Translations under genes and position numbers: made by a program
Origin: Thiobius zoothamnicola
GTDB taxonomy: Bacteria; Pseudomonadota; Gammaproteobacteria; Chromatiales; Chromatiaceae
DNA: 64,000 nt
Direction of reading: 5' to 3'
Assembly: GCA_963678215.1 (NCBI GenBank)
Contig: OY782758.1
Span: forward strand, 248,001 to 312,000
Shown here: positions 8,784 to 16,685 of the stretch, in pieces
Position numbering within the stretch: the stretch's first letter is position 1
Layout of the letters: each line of letters begins with the position of its first letter
Notes under the pieces: generated by a model
The model's input: only the letters and a program-made list of their open reading frames with translations
Database searches by the model: none
Told to the model about the DNA's origin: nothing

Positions 8784-9770
8784 CTAGCCGCCGGTCATAC
8801 TCATAAAACGCACCACTTGAGCACCATCGGCGAGGCGATCTGCATCAAAATCATGGCCTTCCGGCTTATGTCGCATCGCTTGGAGAATTAAGGCTTTCAG
8901 CTCGGCGTCAGTCGCGCCATCGCGTAGCGGCTGGCGCAGGTCAAGGTCATTCTCCTGTCCAAGACATAAAAACAAGGTTCCGGTGCAAGTGAGTCGCACC
9001 CGGTTGCAGGTCGCGCAGAAATTATGGCTGTAAGGGGTAATGAAGCCGATGCGCTGGCCTGTTTCGGCAATCTGTTGGTAACGCGCCGGGCCACTCGTCT
9101 GATACGGGGATGGCGTTAGTGTCCAACGTTGCTTCAGGCGTTCGCGCACCTTGTCCAATGACAGGAAATGAGCATCGCGCAGATCGCCGATTTCACCCAA
9201 TGGCATGGACTCGATCAAACTGAGGTCATAACCACGTTCACCACACCAAATCACCAGTTGTTCGATTTCGTGCGCATTAACGTCTTTCAATGCCACTGTG
9301 TTAATTTTGATTTTCAAGCCGGTTTGCGCCGCCGTCTGGATGCCCTCCAACACTTGATTAAGATCGCCGAGGCGGGTTAATTGATGAAAACGTTGCGCAT
9401 CCAGCGTATCTAATGAAACATTGACTCGACGCACGCCAGCTTCGTAAAGCGCACTCGCATAACGCGATAATAAAGCGCCATTCGTGGTCAGTGTGAGTTC
9501 ATCCAGACCGTGACCAATATGTTGGCCCAGGCGGTGAAACAAGGCATCCACATCCCGCCGCACCAATGGTTCGCCGCCGGTCACTCTGAGTTGACGTACG
9601 CCCAACTCGATAAAAATACGACCCAGGCGGCTGAGTTCCTCCAGCGTCAGGACTTGTTGACGGGGCAGGAAGGTCATTTCCTCGGCCATGCAATAATTGC
9701 AGCGGTAATTGCAGCGGTCAGTGACTGAGAGTCTTAGATAAGTGATGTTGCGTCCGAAGGTATCTTGCAT
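8784..9770 (-). CDS. moaA: GTP 3',8-cyclase MoaA
   Basis: 328 residues. A radical-SAM enzyme that starts molybdenum cofactor synthesis. The N-terminal cluster motif is CNYRCNYC (Cys20, 24, 27); the second cluster is held by FCATCNRVRLTC; the protein ends in the Gly-Gly tail that MoaA needs. Molybdenum cofactor demand fits the hydroxylase genes at the far end of the window. Converges with pyrC; no other moa gene is adjacent. Confidence 0.95.
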   Translation of the reverse strand: MQDTFGRNITYLRLSVTDRCNYRCNYCMAEEMTFLPRQQVLTLEELSRLGRIFIELGVRQLRVTGGEPLVRRDVDALFHRLGQHIGHGLDELTLTTNGALLSRYASALYEAGVRRVNVSLDTLDAQRFHQLTRLGDLNQVLEGIQTAAQTGLKIKINTVALKDVNAHEIEQLVIWCGERGYDLSLIESMPLGEIGDLRDAHFLSLDKVRERLKQRWTLTPSPYQTSGPARYQQIAETGQRIGFITPYSHNFCATCNRVRLTCTGTLFLCLGQENDLDLRQPLRDGATDAELKALILQAMRHKPEGHDFDADRLADGAQVVRFMSMTGG

Positions 9771-9810
9771 CCGGCGTTACTCCAGACCAAATCAGGGTGA
9801 GTAAAATGAG

Positions 9811-10302
9811 TTAAATCAGGGTTGCGATCAATTGCATCAAACCAAATGCCGCCAAACCAGCGGCGACGTCATCCAGCATGATACCCAGCCCACCGCCAAT
9901 CTGACGATCCAGGTAGCTGATCGGCCAGGGTTTGAGGATGTCAAACAATCGAAACAACGCGAATCCTAATAAGATCCATAATCCACCGTCTGGCGCGGCG
10001 ATCATTGTGATCAAATAACCCGCTATTTCGTCCCAAACGATGCCTGGATGGTCATGTACGTTTAATTGGCGGGCCGACCAGTCGCAGATAGCGATGCCTG
10101 ACATTACCACTGCGAAAACGACCAGTAAATAACCCCATTCCGGCAGATTGGACAATGGCACATATAATCCGACCGCAGCCAGCGTTCCCAGAGTGCCTGG
10201 CGCTTTGGGTGAACACCCGGTTCCAAAACCGAATGCCAAAAAATGAATTGGATGCGTTAAGTCCGGTTGCGGTGGTTTCTTGGAGGCCTGCTTCTTCATC
10301 AT
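9811..10302 (-). CDS. pgpA: Phosphatidylglycerophosphatase A
   Basis: About 163 residues from ATG 10302. An integral inner-membrane phosphatase that makes phosphatidylglycerol. Conserved FGTGCSPKAPGTLGTLAA, the metal-site IVWDEIAGYLI and FRLFDILKPWPI are all visible, with several membrane helices. The open frame extends 44 codons upstream into the deaminase gene, but the Met-Met pair at 10302/10299 fits the family N-terminus. In many relatives pgpA follows thiL, which is not here. Confidence 0.9.
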   Translation of the reverse strand: MMKKQASKKPPQPDLTHPIHFLAFGFGTGCSPKAPGTLGTLAAVGLYVPLSNLPEWGYLLVVFAVVMSGIAICDWSARQLNVHDHPGIVWDEIAGYLITMIAAPDGGLWILLGFALFRLFDILKPWPISYLDRQIGGGLGIMLDDVAAGLAAFGLMQLIATLI

Positions 10303-10336
10303 GGTTTTCAAGCTGGCATTGGCCGAAAAGTCTTTC

Positions 10337-10921
10337 TCATTGCTCTCTTGAGTTGTAGATATGGCCACCTTTCTCAAGGTATTGTGCAAATACGCTGACC
10401 GCGTGATTACGTTCAACCTTGTCAATGACCTCAATTCCCCGACGGGTCAACTCGCCAATCCAATCAACAGGTTTAGGCCCTTCATCAAAGCCAATCTCTC
10501 TCGCATCCTGACTTAATGCGCCCGTTACGACTCGGGTAACTCCTGACCAGGGAATAGCGCCAAAACACATCGCACAAGGTTCTGTGCTGGATACGATTTC
10601 ATGCTTGGTTGTTTCTGCGCCGCCTAGATCGTATGCGCCAAGCTTTTTTTGCGCGACTGCAATGGCGACCATTTCTGCGTGGAGTATGGACATGCCCCCT
10701 GTCATGACAAGGTTCACTCCCAACGATATCAGTTTGTTTGAAGCCATCTCAAATATGGCGGCGGCGAACGGACCGCCAGTTTCTCTTAAGATGTTTTCAT
10801 GAGCTGCATTAATGACAAAGTCCATTTTTTCGTTTAAAGAGTTTGTGGGGGTATATTGCTCACAATAGCCATCAATCCAATCTGGCAGGATAATTTTGAT
10901 GCTATGCGGTTGCTTATTCAT
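10337..10921 (-). CDS. Cytidine/deoxycytidylate-deaminase-fold nucleobase deaminase
   Basis: 194 residues of the zinc deaminase superfamily: ILHAEMVAI carries the zinc His and catalytic Glu, and STEPCAMCFGAI the two zinc cysteines. Length and the C-terminal segment suggest the guanine deaminase type rather than tRNA adenosine deaminase, though a compact GuaD is usually nearer 155 residues and this one has an extra 30-residue N-terminus. Substrate uncertain. Confidence 0.8.
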   Translation of the reverse strand: MNKQPHSIKIILPDWIDGYCEQYTPTNSLNEKMDFVINAAHENILRETGGPFAAAIFEMASNKLISLGVNLVMTGGMSILHAEMVAIAVAQKKLGAYDLGGAETTKHEIVSSTEPCAMCFGAIPWSGVTRVVTGALSQDAREIGFDEGPKPVDWIGELTRRGIEVIDKVERNHAVSVFAQYLEKGGHIYNSREQ

Positions 10922-10978
10922 TTTCCTCAGCTTATCGTCAATTCAGTCATGAGGGATGCTTCAAGCGTTGTTAATCGG

Positions 10979-11485
10979 CTAGTAGATTGGAATAGCGCTA
11001 TATCCTTTTGCTTGGTAGCCAATCAAAGAGACGAAAGTATTTCCAACGGCTGGTATGTTCGGTAGGAGTTCGTTGGATTTTATGCCGAACAACCGGCCTG
11101 CTACTGAACAAGCCTCCATTTTGACGCCAGGGCGTTTGTTGAGATCAGCCAGCAGCTTGGCGACTTCATCCAGATGAATGTGCTGCTCAAGAGGGATTTG
11201 TTCACGTTCTGTGGAAATCAGCAGTAATGATTGGCCACGAAACGTAAAGATCATGTCCGGCGTAACGTCTTGGCGGACAAGGTCATCGTAAGTCTCTTGG
11301 ATAACCTTGAGGTATAGCGTCAGCTTTTTGGGGTTCCCCATATTGATATCCCACACGACTTTTCCAGTGGTTATTCCTTCAAGTGCTGCATGGTCAGTGG
11401 GTTTTTCGGTTTGCGCCAGGGCAGGGGTGATAAAAAGCATCGAGCTGACGATGAGGGCGAGCGCGTTCATAAGGTGGTGGTGCAT
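10979..11485 (-). CDS. Exported DsrE-like protein
   Basis: 168 residues with a clear signal peptide (hydrophobic ALALIVSSMLFITPALAQ, cleavage after ALA). The mature part (GKVVWDINMGNPKKLTLYLKV, then DMIFTFRGQSLLLIS) is a DsrE/DsrF-like fold. Cytoplasmic DsrE proteins carry sulfur; exported versions are common in sulfur-oxidising proteobacteria but their role is not settled. One cysteine (MEACSVAGRL) remains in the mature protein and could be redox-active. Its upstream region is truncated by the IS5 copy starting 49 bp before its start codon. Confidence 0.8.
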   Translation of the reverse strand: MHHHLMNALALIVSSMLFITPALAQTEKPTDHAALEGITTGKVVWDINMGNPKKLTLYLKVIQETYDDLVRQDVTPDMIFTFRGQSLLLISTEREQIPLEQHIHLDEVAKLLADLNKRPGVKMEACSVAGRLFGIKSNELLPNIPAVGNTFVSLIGYQAKGYSAIPIY

Positions 11486-11528
11486 GGTTTTTTATCCTGT
11501 GCTTGTTTGGAGGTTATCAATGTTAGAT

Positions 11529-11533
11529 ATCTA
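11529..11533. repeat. 5-bp direct repeat ATCTA, left flank of composite element
   Basis: ATCTA directly abuts the left terminal repeat of IS5 copy 1; the same 5 bp directly abut the right terminal repeat of copy 2 at 19951-19955. The inner flanks of the two copies (GTTTT and TACTA) do not match each other or these. This fits a target duplication made when the whole IS-to-IS unit inserted. Five bases can match by chance about once in a thousand. Confidence 0.6.
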
Positions 11534-12745
11534 GAGACCTTTGCGCGATAGCTAAATGTTTTTCCTGCGTTGACCCTATGGTCAAAAAATCGTTTCACTC
11601 TGCCTTATCGTTCAAAAATCTGCGTCAACCCTCGCCAAAAACAAGCCATTTCGGCCATTTTTTGCTGTTTTCCCATCCATTAGGCACAATTTGCCTGCTG
11701 GATTGAACAACCGCGTTTTAAATTGTAGGCGATACCCATCAACATAACCCGGGTACGGTTACGTGCCAAGCCCAGGTAACGCGCTTTGCCCATACCATAA
11801 TGTTGCTTTAAGACACCAAACACCCGCTCCACCGTGCTACGCACACCCGCGTGTGTACGGTTAAATTCACGCTCGGCTTTTGTCAATGGCCGGTTCCGGT
11901 AAGCACGCTTGAGGATGCGGTTTCCAATCCCCCGTTTTACCAACCCACTATCATGCTCTCCGCTGGCATAGGCACTGTCGGCATAGACCGCTGACTCATC
12001 CCCGCCCAGTAATTCCGTGAAGCATTGGCTGTCGTGGACATTGCCCGCCGTAAAACCCACGGCCTTGATAAACCCGTCCTCATCCACATTCATGTGCGCC
12101 TTGTAACCATAGGGGCTTTTGCGTTTGCCATCTGAACCGTTTTTGACATTCCAGGCAGCCTCTGAGTCCTGGGTGGGTTCGCCTTGCTTGTCCTTGTTCG
12201 GACGGCATTGCTTTGCCTCTATCACACTGGCATCCACAATACTGACCTCGCCATGTTTGATGTAAAGCCCAAGACTTGACAGTTGTTGGTTCACCGACTC
12301 CAGTAGTTTACCCAGCAGGTCTTGCTGCTCCAGCTTTTGGCGGAAACGCCAGAAGGTACTGTGGTCTGGAACGGCTTCGGATAAATCCAGTTCGATAAAG
12401 CGGCGGAACAGCAAATCCCGCACAAGCTGCTTCTCCAGGGCAGGATCGCTCAGCCCATACCCGCTTTGCAGTAATAAGGCTTTGAACATCATTAAAGGCG
12501 GCCAGGCCTTTTCGCCACGGGCCTTGGCATGGATACCACCAAGCAGGGCTTCAATGGCTAACCAGTCAATCATCCCATTGAGGGAGTCAAGCTCTTGTAA
12601 CGCTACATGTTCTACAATGGCAGCATCTGCCAAGCTTTTTTGTTTGAGGTTTTTCCAGGCCATCTGTTGCTATCTTTGAGACATTTCGGTATCTAGGATT
12701 ATCCAGCTTTTTCTTTGATCTGGTAAGCTCTCGTGCAAAGGTCTC
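11534..12745 (-). mobile_element. IS5-family insertion sequence, copy 1
   Basis: 1212 bp. Terminal inverted repeats start GAGACCTTTGC on the left and end GCAAAGGTCTC on the right, with imperfect pairing continuing for about 20 bp. One transposase on the minus strand. Copy 2 at 18739-19950 is nearly identical. The right end falls 3 bp after the hicB stop codon. Confidence 0.93.
11680..12663 (-). CDS. IS5-family transposase (copy 1)
   Basis: 327 residues. N-terminal DUF772-type domain (PPLMMFKALLLQSGYGLSD and VPDHSTFWRFRQKL), first catalytic aspartate in VSIVDASVIEA, second in AVYADSAYAS, and third acidic residue in GVRSTVERVFGVLK. Frame is intact, so probably active. It differs from copy 2 at two residues: Trp34 here is Gly there, and Val81 here is Ala there. 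Confidence 0.95.
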   Translation of the reverse strand: MAWKNLKQKSLADAAIVEHVALQELDSLNGMIDWLAIEALLGGIHAKARGEKAWPPLMMFKALLLQSGYGLSDPALEKQLVRDLLFRRFIELDLSEAVPDHSTFWRFRQKLEQQDLLGKLLESVNQQLSSLGLYIKHGEVSIVDASVIEAKQCRPNKDKQGEPTQDSEAAWNVKNGSDGKRKSPYGYKAHMNVDEDGFIKAVGFTAGNVHDSQCFTELLGGDESAVYADSAYASGEHDSGLVKRGIGNRILKRAYRNRPLTKAEREFNRTHAGVRSTVERVFGVLKQHYGMGKARYLGLARNRTRVMLMGIAYNLKRGCSIQQANCA

Positions 12746-12748
12746 GTT

Positions 12749-13081
12749 TTAAATATGGGAAGCTTGACTTAAAGTACGAGAAATCCATTGATTGATGCTT
12801 TGACCATTTACTTGAGCTGCTGTGGCAATAGTTGCATGTAATTCTGGAGGGATGCGTAGCATGAGCCTGCCTGAATAGGGCCTTTGAGGTTCTTTCCCAA
12901 CAATTGCACACGTTTTGAGATAGTCCTCAGTGGCCTTATAAAAAGCCTCTTTTAGTTCAACAACTGACTCGCCATGAAAACCAACCCGATCTTTGATCCC
13001 TGCAATATGCCCAATGAAGCATTCATCGTTATCGCTGTATTCGATACTGGCTGCATAGCCTTTGTATGTCATTGTATTCAT
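12749..13081 (-). CDS. hicB: HicB antitoxin
   Basis: 110 residues. N-terminal HicB partial RNase-H fold (YKGYAASIEYSDNDECFIGHIAGI, then FHGESVVELKEAFYKA) and a C-terminal ribbon-helix-helix (GRLMLRIPPELHATIATAAQ ... INQWISRTL) that would bind its own operator. It neutralises HicA, whose gene precedes it and overlaps by 4 bp. The stop codon is 3 bp from the end of IS5 copy 1, which has removed the attC site expected after it. Confidence 0.92.
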   Translation of the reverse strand: MNTMTYKGYAASIEYSDNDECFIGHIAGIKDRVGFHGESVVELKEAFYKATEDYLKTCAIVGKEPQRPYSGRLMLRIPPELHATIATAAQVNGQSINQWISRTLSQASHI

Positions 13082-13332
13082 GGTTTAACTCCGATTCTGG
13101 TTAGAAAGTCTCGTGCGTCTTTCACCTGATACGGTTTTGCTTCCTTCTTTGGGTGGGGTCTGTGAAAAGTGCCGATTTCCCCATCCTTATGGAACCTTAC
13201 ACGTGAACCACTGCCTTCAATCATTTCTGCTCCGACAGCGATAAAAAGAGTCTCAATAGCCTTCCATTCCAGTTGCTTGGGTACTGGATCGCTATATATC
13301 GCAATGAGCGTTTTTCGGTGTTTAGCATTCAT
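13078..13332 (-). CDS. hicA: HicA toxin
   Basis: 84 residues, a double-stranded-RNA-binding-like fold mRNA interferase. The catalytic histidine is in GTFHRPHPKKEAKPYQV and the C-terminal helix VKDARDFLTRIGV is typical. Stops translation by cleaving mRNA until bound by HicB. Its start lies 65 bp downstream of the attC core at 13397, room for its own promoter, as usual for toxin-antitoxin cassettes. Confidence 0.92.
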   Translation of the reverse strand: MNAKHRKTLIAIYSDPVPKQLEWKAIETLFIAVGAEMIEGSGSRVRFHKDGEIGTFHRPHPKKEAKPYQVKDARDFLTRIGVKP

Positions 13333-13396
13333 ATGAAGACACTATACTGCCGTAGTGTCGGATAATGATACCAAAATCACCTATTGGGATGAAAGC

Positions 13397-13510
13397 ACAT
13401 AACGCCAAACTCAGCGGAATCCAACACGGAGCGGCGTTTGCGCAATAATGGCGGAGCCATGCGCAAAAAGCCGTTGAGTGTTGGGTGCCCACTGGAGCGC
13501 CGTGTTAGCT
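13397..13510 (-). other. attC recombination site (after the HigBA cassette)
   Basis: 114 bp, read on the minus strand. It opens with inverse core AGCTAAC (13504-13510), which overlaps the stop of the antitoxin gene, and closes with core GTTATGT (13397-13403) preceded by GGC. Inner complementary arms CCAACAC and GTGTTGG are visible. Longest and least regular of the five sites. Confidence 0.75.
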
Positions 13511-13780
13511 GATTGATATTTCAAGTTTCTTTCCTAATACGGAAGCAAATTTTTCAAGTGTAGAAAGTCGAATATCCTCTGCATGGTTTTCGATGCGTGA
13601 TATTGCCGATTTTTTTGTATTTAATTGAATGGCAATTTCTTCTTGGGTTAAACCTGAAGTTTCCCGAGCGTATCGCAACATAGCCCCGATTTTGAAACTT
13701 TTATAACCCTCATCAAAATCATTTTTGAATTCAGGGTCAACCGCCTTGCGTTTATTTACGTATTTTGATAGATCACTCAT
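13505..13780 (-). CDS. XRE-family antitoxin (HigA-like)
   Basis: 91 residues with a Cro/CI helix-turn-helix at about 33-88 (LRYARETSGLTQEEIAIQLN, then AISRIENHAEDIRLSTLEKF). It follows the toxin gene with a 4-bp overlap, the order of HigBA systems. Expected to bind the toxin and repress the pair. Its stop codon overlaps the first base pairs of an attC site, so gene and site form one cassette. Confidence 0.88.
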   Translation of the reverse strand: MSDLSKYVNKRKAVDPEFKNDFDEGYKSFKIGAMLRYARETSGLTQEEIAIQLNTKKSAISRIENHAEDIRLSTLEKFASVLGKKLEISIS

Positions 13781-14133
13781 TGTGATTTTCTCCTATTGAG
13801 ATAATCTTTTTTGCGATTTTCAGCTATCTTGATTTCTTTGCTTGGTATTTCTTGTGTTTTCTTTTGAAAGGCGTGATTCAAGACAACCAGATTATTATTG
13901 CCATCAAGAAAACCAAGTAACCGAAAGATATTGCCACTGTATTGAACTCTTACTTCCCAAAGATCGTCAGTTCCAGCAAGTTTTTTAAAATATTGTTTGG
14001 GAACAGAGTCAAATTCTTCAATCAGATGCAATACCCACGCAATTTTTTGCGCTTGCCGACCAGACAAAGAGTCCAGAAACTCTTCGACTGGGCAAGAACC
14101 TGACTCCGTATGGTAAAAATGAATTTTTCGCAT
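13777..14133 (-). CDS. HigB/RelE-superfamily toxin (phage Gp49-like)
   Basis: 118 residues. The fold is readable from CPVEEFLDSLSGRQAQKIAW, LAGTDDLWEVRVQYSGNIFRLLGF and VVLNHAFQKKTQEIP, the standard Gp49/HigB toxin blocks ending in a basic tail. Such toxins cleave mRNA on the ribosome. Toxin-first gene order with a 4-bp overlap into the antitoxin gene. Cassette located between attC cores at 13397 and 14190. Confidence 0.9.
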   Translation of the reverse strand: MRKIHFYHTESGSCPVEEFLDSLSGRQAQKIAWVLHLIEEFDSVPKQYFKKLAGTDDLWEVRVQYSGNIFRLLGFLDGNNNLVVLNHAFQKKTQEIPSKEIKIAENRKKDYLNRRKSQ

Positions 14134-14189
14134 GAACTAAAGGTAACATATAAGTTAACTTTTTGATACGAAATTTGACGGCCTTTTTC

Positions 14190-14275
14190 AGCTAACGCTT
14201 TGCTAAGGGGCGCGCTTTAGCGCGTCCCATGGAGCCAGCAACGCTGGCGGAATAACCTTAAGCAACTTGTTATAT
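14190..14275 (-). other. attC recombination site (after the ART-like cassette)
   Basis: 86 bp on the minus strand: inverse core ATATAAC (14269-14275), then arms TTGCTTAAGG and CCTTAGCAA, and core GCGTTAGCT (GTTAGCT at 14190-14196). A nested GCGCGC-rich hairpin fills the centre. The preceding gene ends 2 bp upstream of the site. Confidence 0.85.
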
Positions 14276-14277
14276 GC

Positions 14278-14730
14278 TTACTTGCACTTACTTATTGACG
14301 CTATTACTTGCTTTGGAAGTTCTCCAAAATTGTCTGCCACAAGAATGTGTTCATCATCATCTGGAATTGCAGGATGTGGAACTAACTCATTTACTCTAAA
14401 AATTGATACCGATGCTCTAATAAGCTCTTTAACTAATATTTTAAAAATGTAGCCTTCGCTATCTTTACCACCAGATAAAGCATAAAACTTTGCGCGATAC
14501 ATAAATGGTGTAGAAGAAATTCCTGATGTTGGAAAACCTCGTTGTTGCCACTGGTGAAAAACTACGCTATTGATTGACGCGTCTCCTGCTACAATTCCAC
14601 TATTACAAACAGCATGGGGATCGCCAGCACGAGGAATCGAGGAAAATGACTCTCCAAGTTTTTTAGGTTTTAGTTTGCCACCAAGTTTTTGAAACATTAG
14701 CAAACTCATTCCTCTATATAAATAATCCAT
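14278..14730 (-). CDS. Cassette protein with ADP-ribosyltransferase-like motifs
   Basis: 150 residues from ATG 14730. An in-frame ATG at 14757 lies inside the neighbouring attC core and would change with the preceding cassette, so I prefer the inner one. Features in the order expected of an R-S-E type ADP-ribosyltransferase fold: LYRGM near the start, GISSTPFMYRAKFYAL in the middle, GYIFKI, and DDDEHILVADN near the end with an acidic cluster. This is pattern recognition without a search; the function is a hypothesis. A toxin or antiphage role would suit a cassette gene. Confidence 0.5.
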   Translation of the reverse strand: MDYLYRGMSLLMFQKLGGKLKPKKLGESFSSIPRAGDPHAVCNSGIVAGDASINSVVFHQWQQRGFPTSGISSTPFMYRAKFYALSGGKDSEGYIFKILVKELIRASVSIFRVNELVPHPAIPDDDEHILVADNFGELPKQVIASISKCK

Positions 14731-14742
14731 ATTTTCTCTGGC

Positions 14743-14820
14743 ATATAACGCCGCCATAAACGGCGCGAGCTTGCGAGCGTCCGGCGACCGAAGGGAGCGA
14801 ATTTAATGGCATTGTTAGCC
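14743..14820 (-). other. attC recombination site (after the NadS/RelE cassette)
   Basis: 78 bp on the minus strand: inverse core GGCTAAC (14814-14820), arms GCCATTAAA and TTTATGGC, core GGCGTTATAT (GTTATAT at 14743-14749). The antitoxin stop codon overlaps the inverse core. Confidence 0.85.
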
Positions 14821-15120
14821 ACCAACTTGCAGCTCTTCTTTTATTATTTCAGGATGCCTAAACGCTATGTGAATAAGAGCTTTAGCGGCACCTGATGGCT
14901 TCCTGCGGCCTTGCTCCCATTCCTGTAAAGTACGTGCAGAAATATGTAGGGCTTGAGCAAATTGGCTTTGAGAAAGCCCCGTTTTTAGTCTGGCAACGGC
15001 AACCTCATTTGGAGCAATTTTTGTAGCTCTAGCTACCTTACCTGATCTCATTTCTTTAACAGCTTGCAGTAGTTTATTCCCAAGCTCTTCACCTGTTAAT
15101 TCTTTAGATTCTTCACTCAT
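14815..15120 (-). CDS. XRE-family antitoxin (NadS-like)
   Basis: 101 residues from ATG 15120. C-terminal helix-turn-helix (VARLKTGLSQSQFAQALHIS, then TLQEWEQGRRKPSGAAKAL) as in NadS-type antitoxins, with an N-terminal segment that would contact the toxin. Overlaps the upstream toxin gene by 8 bp; a longer frame starting at 15135 is less likely. Confidence 0.88.
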   Translation of the reverse strand: MSEESKELTGEELGNKLLQAVKEMRSGKVARATKIAPNEVAVARLKTGLSQSQFAQALHISARTLQEWEQGRRKPSGAAKALIHIAFRHPEIIKEELQVGG

Positions 15121-15427
15121 TTTCGACTGCCTCACGGATTGCTTTCAAAATGTGAGCTGGAATATTTTCCATCTTGGCTTTTTTGTAAATTACCAACAAC
15201 CAAATTTCACCATTCTTGAGCTTGTTGAAGTAGATAACTCGGACTCCACCACGCTTTCCTAAGCCGGATAATGACCAACGAACTTTACGGCAACCTCCGC
15301 TACCAGAAATTGGATCACCAATTTTTGGATTTGAAGCAAGCAAAGCGAAAAACGCACCACGCTCTTCCTCGCTCCACAGCTTATCAGCATCGGCTTGAAA
15401 TGTAGGGGTTTCGATGATCGTATACAT
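15113..15427 (-). CDS. RelE/HigB-family toxin
   Basis: 104 residues from ATG 15427 (MYTIIETPTFQADADKLW). The blocks PKIGDPISGSGGCRKVRWS, GKRGGVRVIYF and WLLVIYKKAKMENIPAHIL match toxins that pair with NadS-like regulators. A further in-frame ATG at 15445 lies closer to the attC core. Predicted ribosome-dependent mRNA endonuclease. Confidence 0.88.
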   Translation of the reverse strand: MYTIIETPTFQADADKLWSEEERGAFFALLASNPKIGDPISGSGGCRKVRWSLSGLGKRGGVRVIYFNKLKNGEIWLLVIYKKAKMENIPAHILKAIREAVENE

Positions 15428-15473
15428 TTCACAAGGATACGTCATTGACGGATTAAGGACAAGAGTTTAATAA

Positions 15474-15534
15474 GGCTAACGCCTGCGTAATAGGCACGAG
15501 CTTGCGAGTGTCCTAATTGACGCATTTGTTATAC
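15474..15534 (-). other. attC recombination site (after the IS30-hit cassette)
   Basis: 61 bp on the minus strand, the shortest of the set: inverse core GTATAAC (15528-15534), stem TGCGTCAATTAGG against CCTATTACGCA, core GCGTTAGCC (GTTAGCC at 15474-15480). Length and unpaired bases are those of a compact integron attC. Confidence 0.88.
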
Positions 15535-15604
15535 GCATGTAACTGACCAATTTACGGATAATCAATCCGATATTTTTTCAATGAAATCATAGTTTATTAA
15601 GTCG

Positions 15605-16685
15605 CGGATTTTGATCGCTAGTGCGACACATTGAAATCAAGAGGCCAGTGGGCGATGCTCACGGTCGTCTAAAACCAATGTGAGATCACTATGTCAGAGA
15701 CATATACCCGACTGACCGAAGACGAACGATACCAGATATACGAAGACAAGTTTATGGGGTTATCCCATCGACAAATCGCTAAGAAGCTGAATCGCCATCA
15801 CAGCACTATATCCCGTGAGATAAAGCGTAATAAGGGGCTTCGTGGATACCGTCCCAGACAAGCTCAACAGTTTGCTCGGCAACGGCACTTACTCAAGCCG
15901 AAACACATTAGAATGACGACTGATGTGCAGCGACTTATTGTTAGGCATATCAAGAAAGATTGGCGTCCTGAGCAAATCCAAGGGCGATTAAGGCAAGAGG
16001 GTTATCCTATGGTTTGCCATAGTACGATCTATCACTTTATCCAAGATGACAAAGCCGATGGTGGTCAGCTCTACAAGCACCTTCGTCACCTGAAACCCTA
16101 CAAAAAGAGAACGGGAAAGGCTGAAACAAGGGGCCAAATCATAGGGCGAGTATCGATTGATGATCGGCCAGGCATCGTTGATCAGAAAGTTCGCCTTGGA
16201 GACTGGGAAGCAGATACGGTGATTGGGAAAGGCCACAAGGGTGTTCTTGTTACTTTGGCTGAGCGAGTTAGCAAGAAAACGCTCATTGCTCGCGTTCAGA
16301 GCAAGCACGCAAAAGGTGTTACTGCGGCTATTGTAAGGCTGTTAAAGCCGGAGAGAGGTAATCTACACACCATCACGTTTGATAATGGAAAAGAGTTTGC
16401 TCATCACGAACTGATCTCAAAAGCTCTGGGTACCGATGGATACTTTGCACATCCATATCACTCGTGGGAGCGGGGTTTAAACGAAAACCACAACGGCTTA
16501 ATCCGACAATACCTGCCGAAAGGTATGGCACTGGATCAAGTTACTGACAAGGAAATCCATGTCATACAAAACAAACTCAACAATCGCCCAAGAAAGGCAT
16601 TGGGCTATAAAACCCCGAACGAGATTTACGAGGAGATGAAGTTAGCTTCATAATTGAGCGGTGGCGCACTAGCGATCAAAATCCA
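15605..16685 (+). mobile_element. IS30-family insertion sequence
   Basis: 1081 bp. Terminal inverted repeats GGATTTTGATCGCTAGTGCG at the left and its complement at the right; one mismatched base lies outside each repeat. With those included the element is flanked by a 2-bp duplication CG (15603-15604 and 16686-16687), the size expected for IS30. Removing it restores a stop codon two codons after the insertion point in the minus-strand cassette gene. Confidence 0.9.
15691..16653 (+). CDS. IS30-family transposase
   Basis: 320 residues. N-terminal helix-turn-helix typical of IS30 (LTEDERYQIYEDKFMGLSHR, then HHSTISREIKRN), a middle region GDWEADTVIGKGHKGVLVTLAER with the first catalytic aspartate, ITFDNGKEFAHHE with the second, and the final glutamate in YHSWERGLNENHNGLIRQY. 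Intact frame inside intact repeats, so likely functional. Confidence 0.95.
   Translation: MSETYTRLTEDERYQIYEDKFMGLSHRQIAKKLNRHHSTISREIKRNKGLRGYRPRQAQQFARQRHLLKPKHIRMTTDVQRLIVRHIKKDWRPEQIQGRLRQEGYPMVCHSTIYHFIQDDKADGGQLYKHLRHLKPYKKRTGKAETRGQIIGRVSIDDRPGIVDQKVRLGDWEADTVIGKGHKGVLVTLAERVSKKTLIARVQSKHAKGVTAAIVRLLKPERGNLHTITFDNGKEFAHHELISKALGTDGYFAHPYHSWERGLNENHNGLIRQYLPKGMALDQVTDKEIHVIQNKLNNRPRKALGYKTPNEIYEEMKLAS

Noticed and set aside
11529..12750. A target duplication around IS5 copy 1 alone
   Set aside because: Left flank ATCTA and right flank GTTTT do not match with any choice of boundary near the terminal repeats; only the outer flanks of the pair match.
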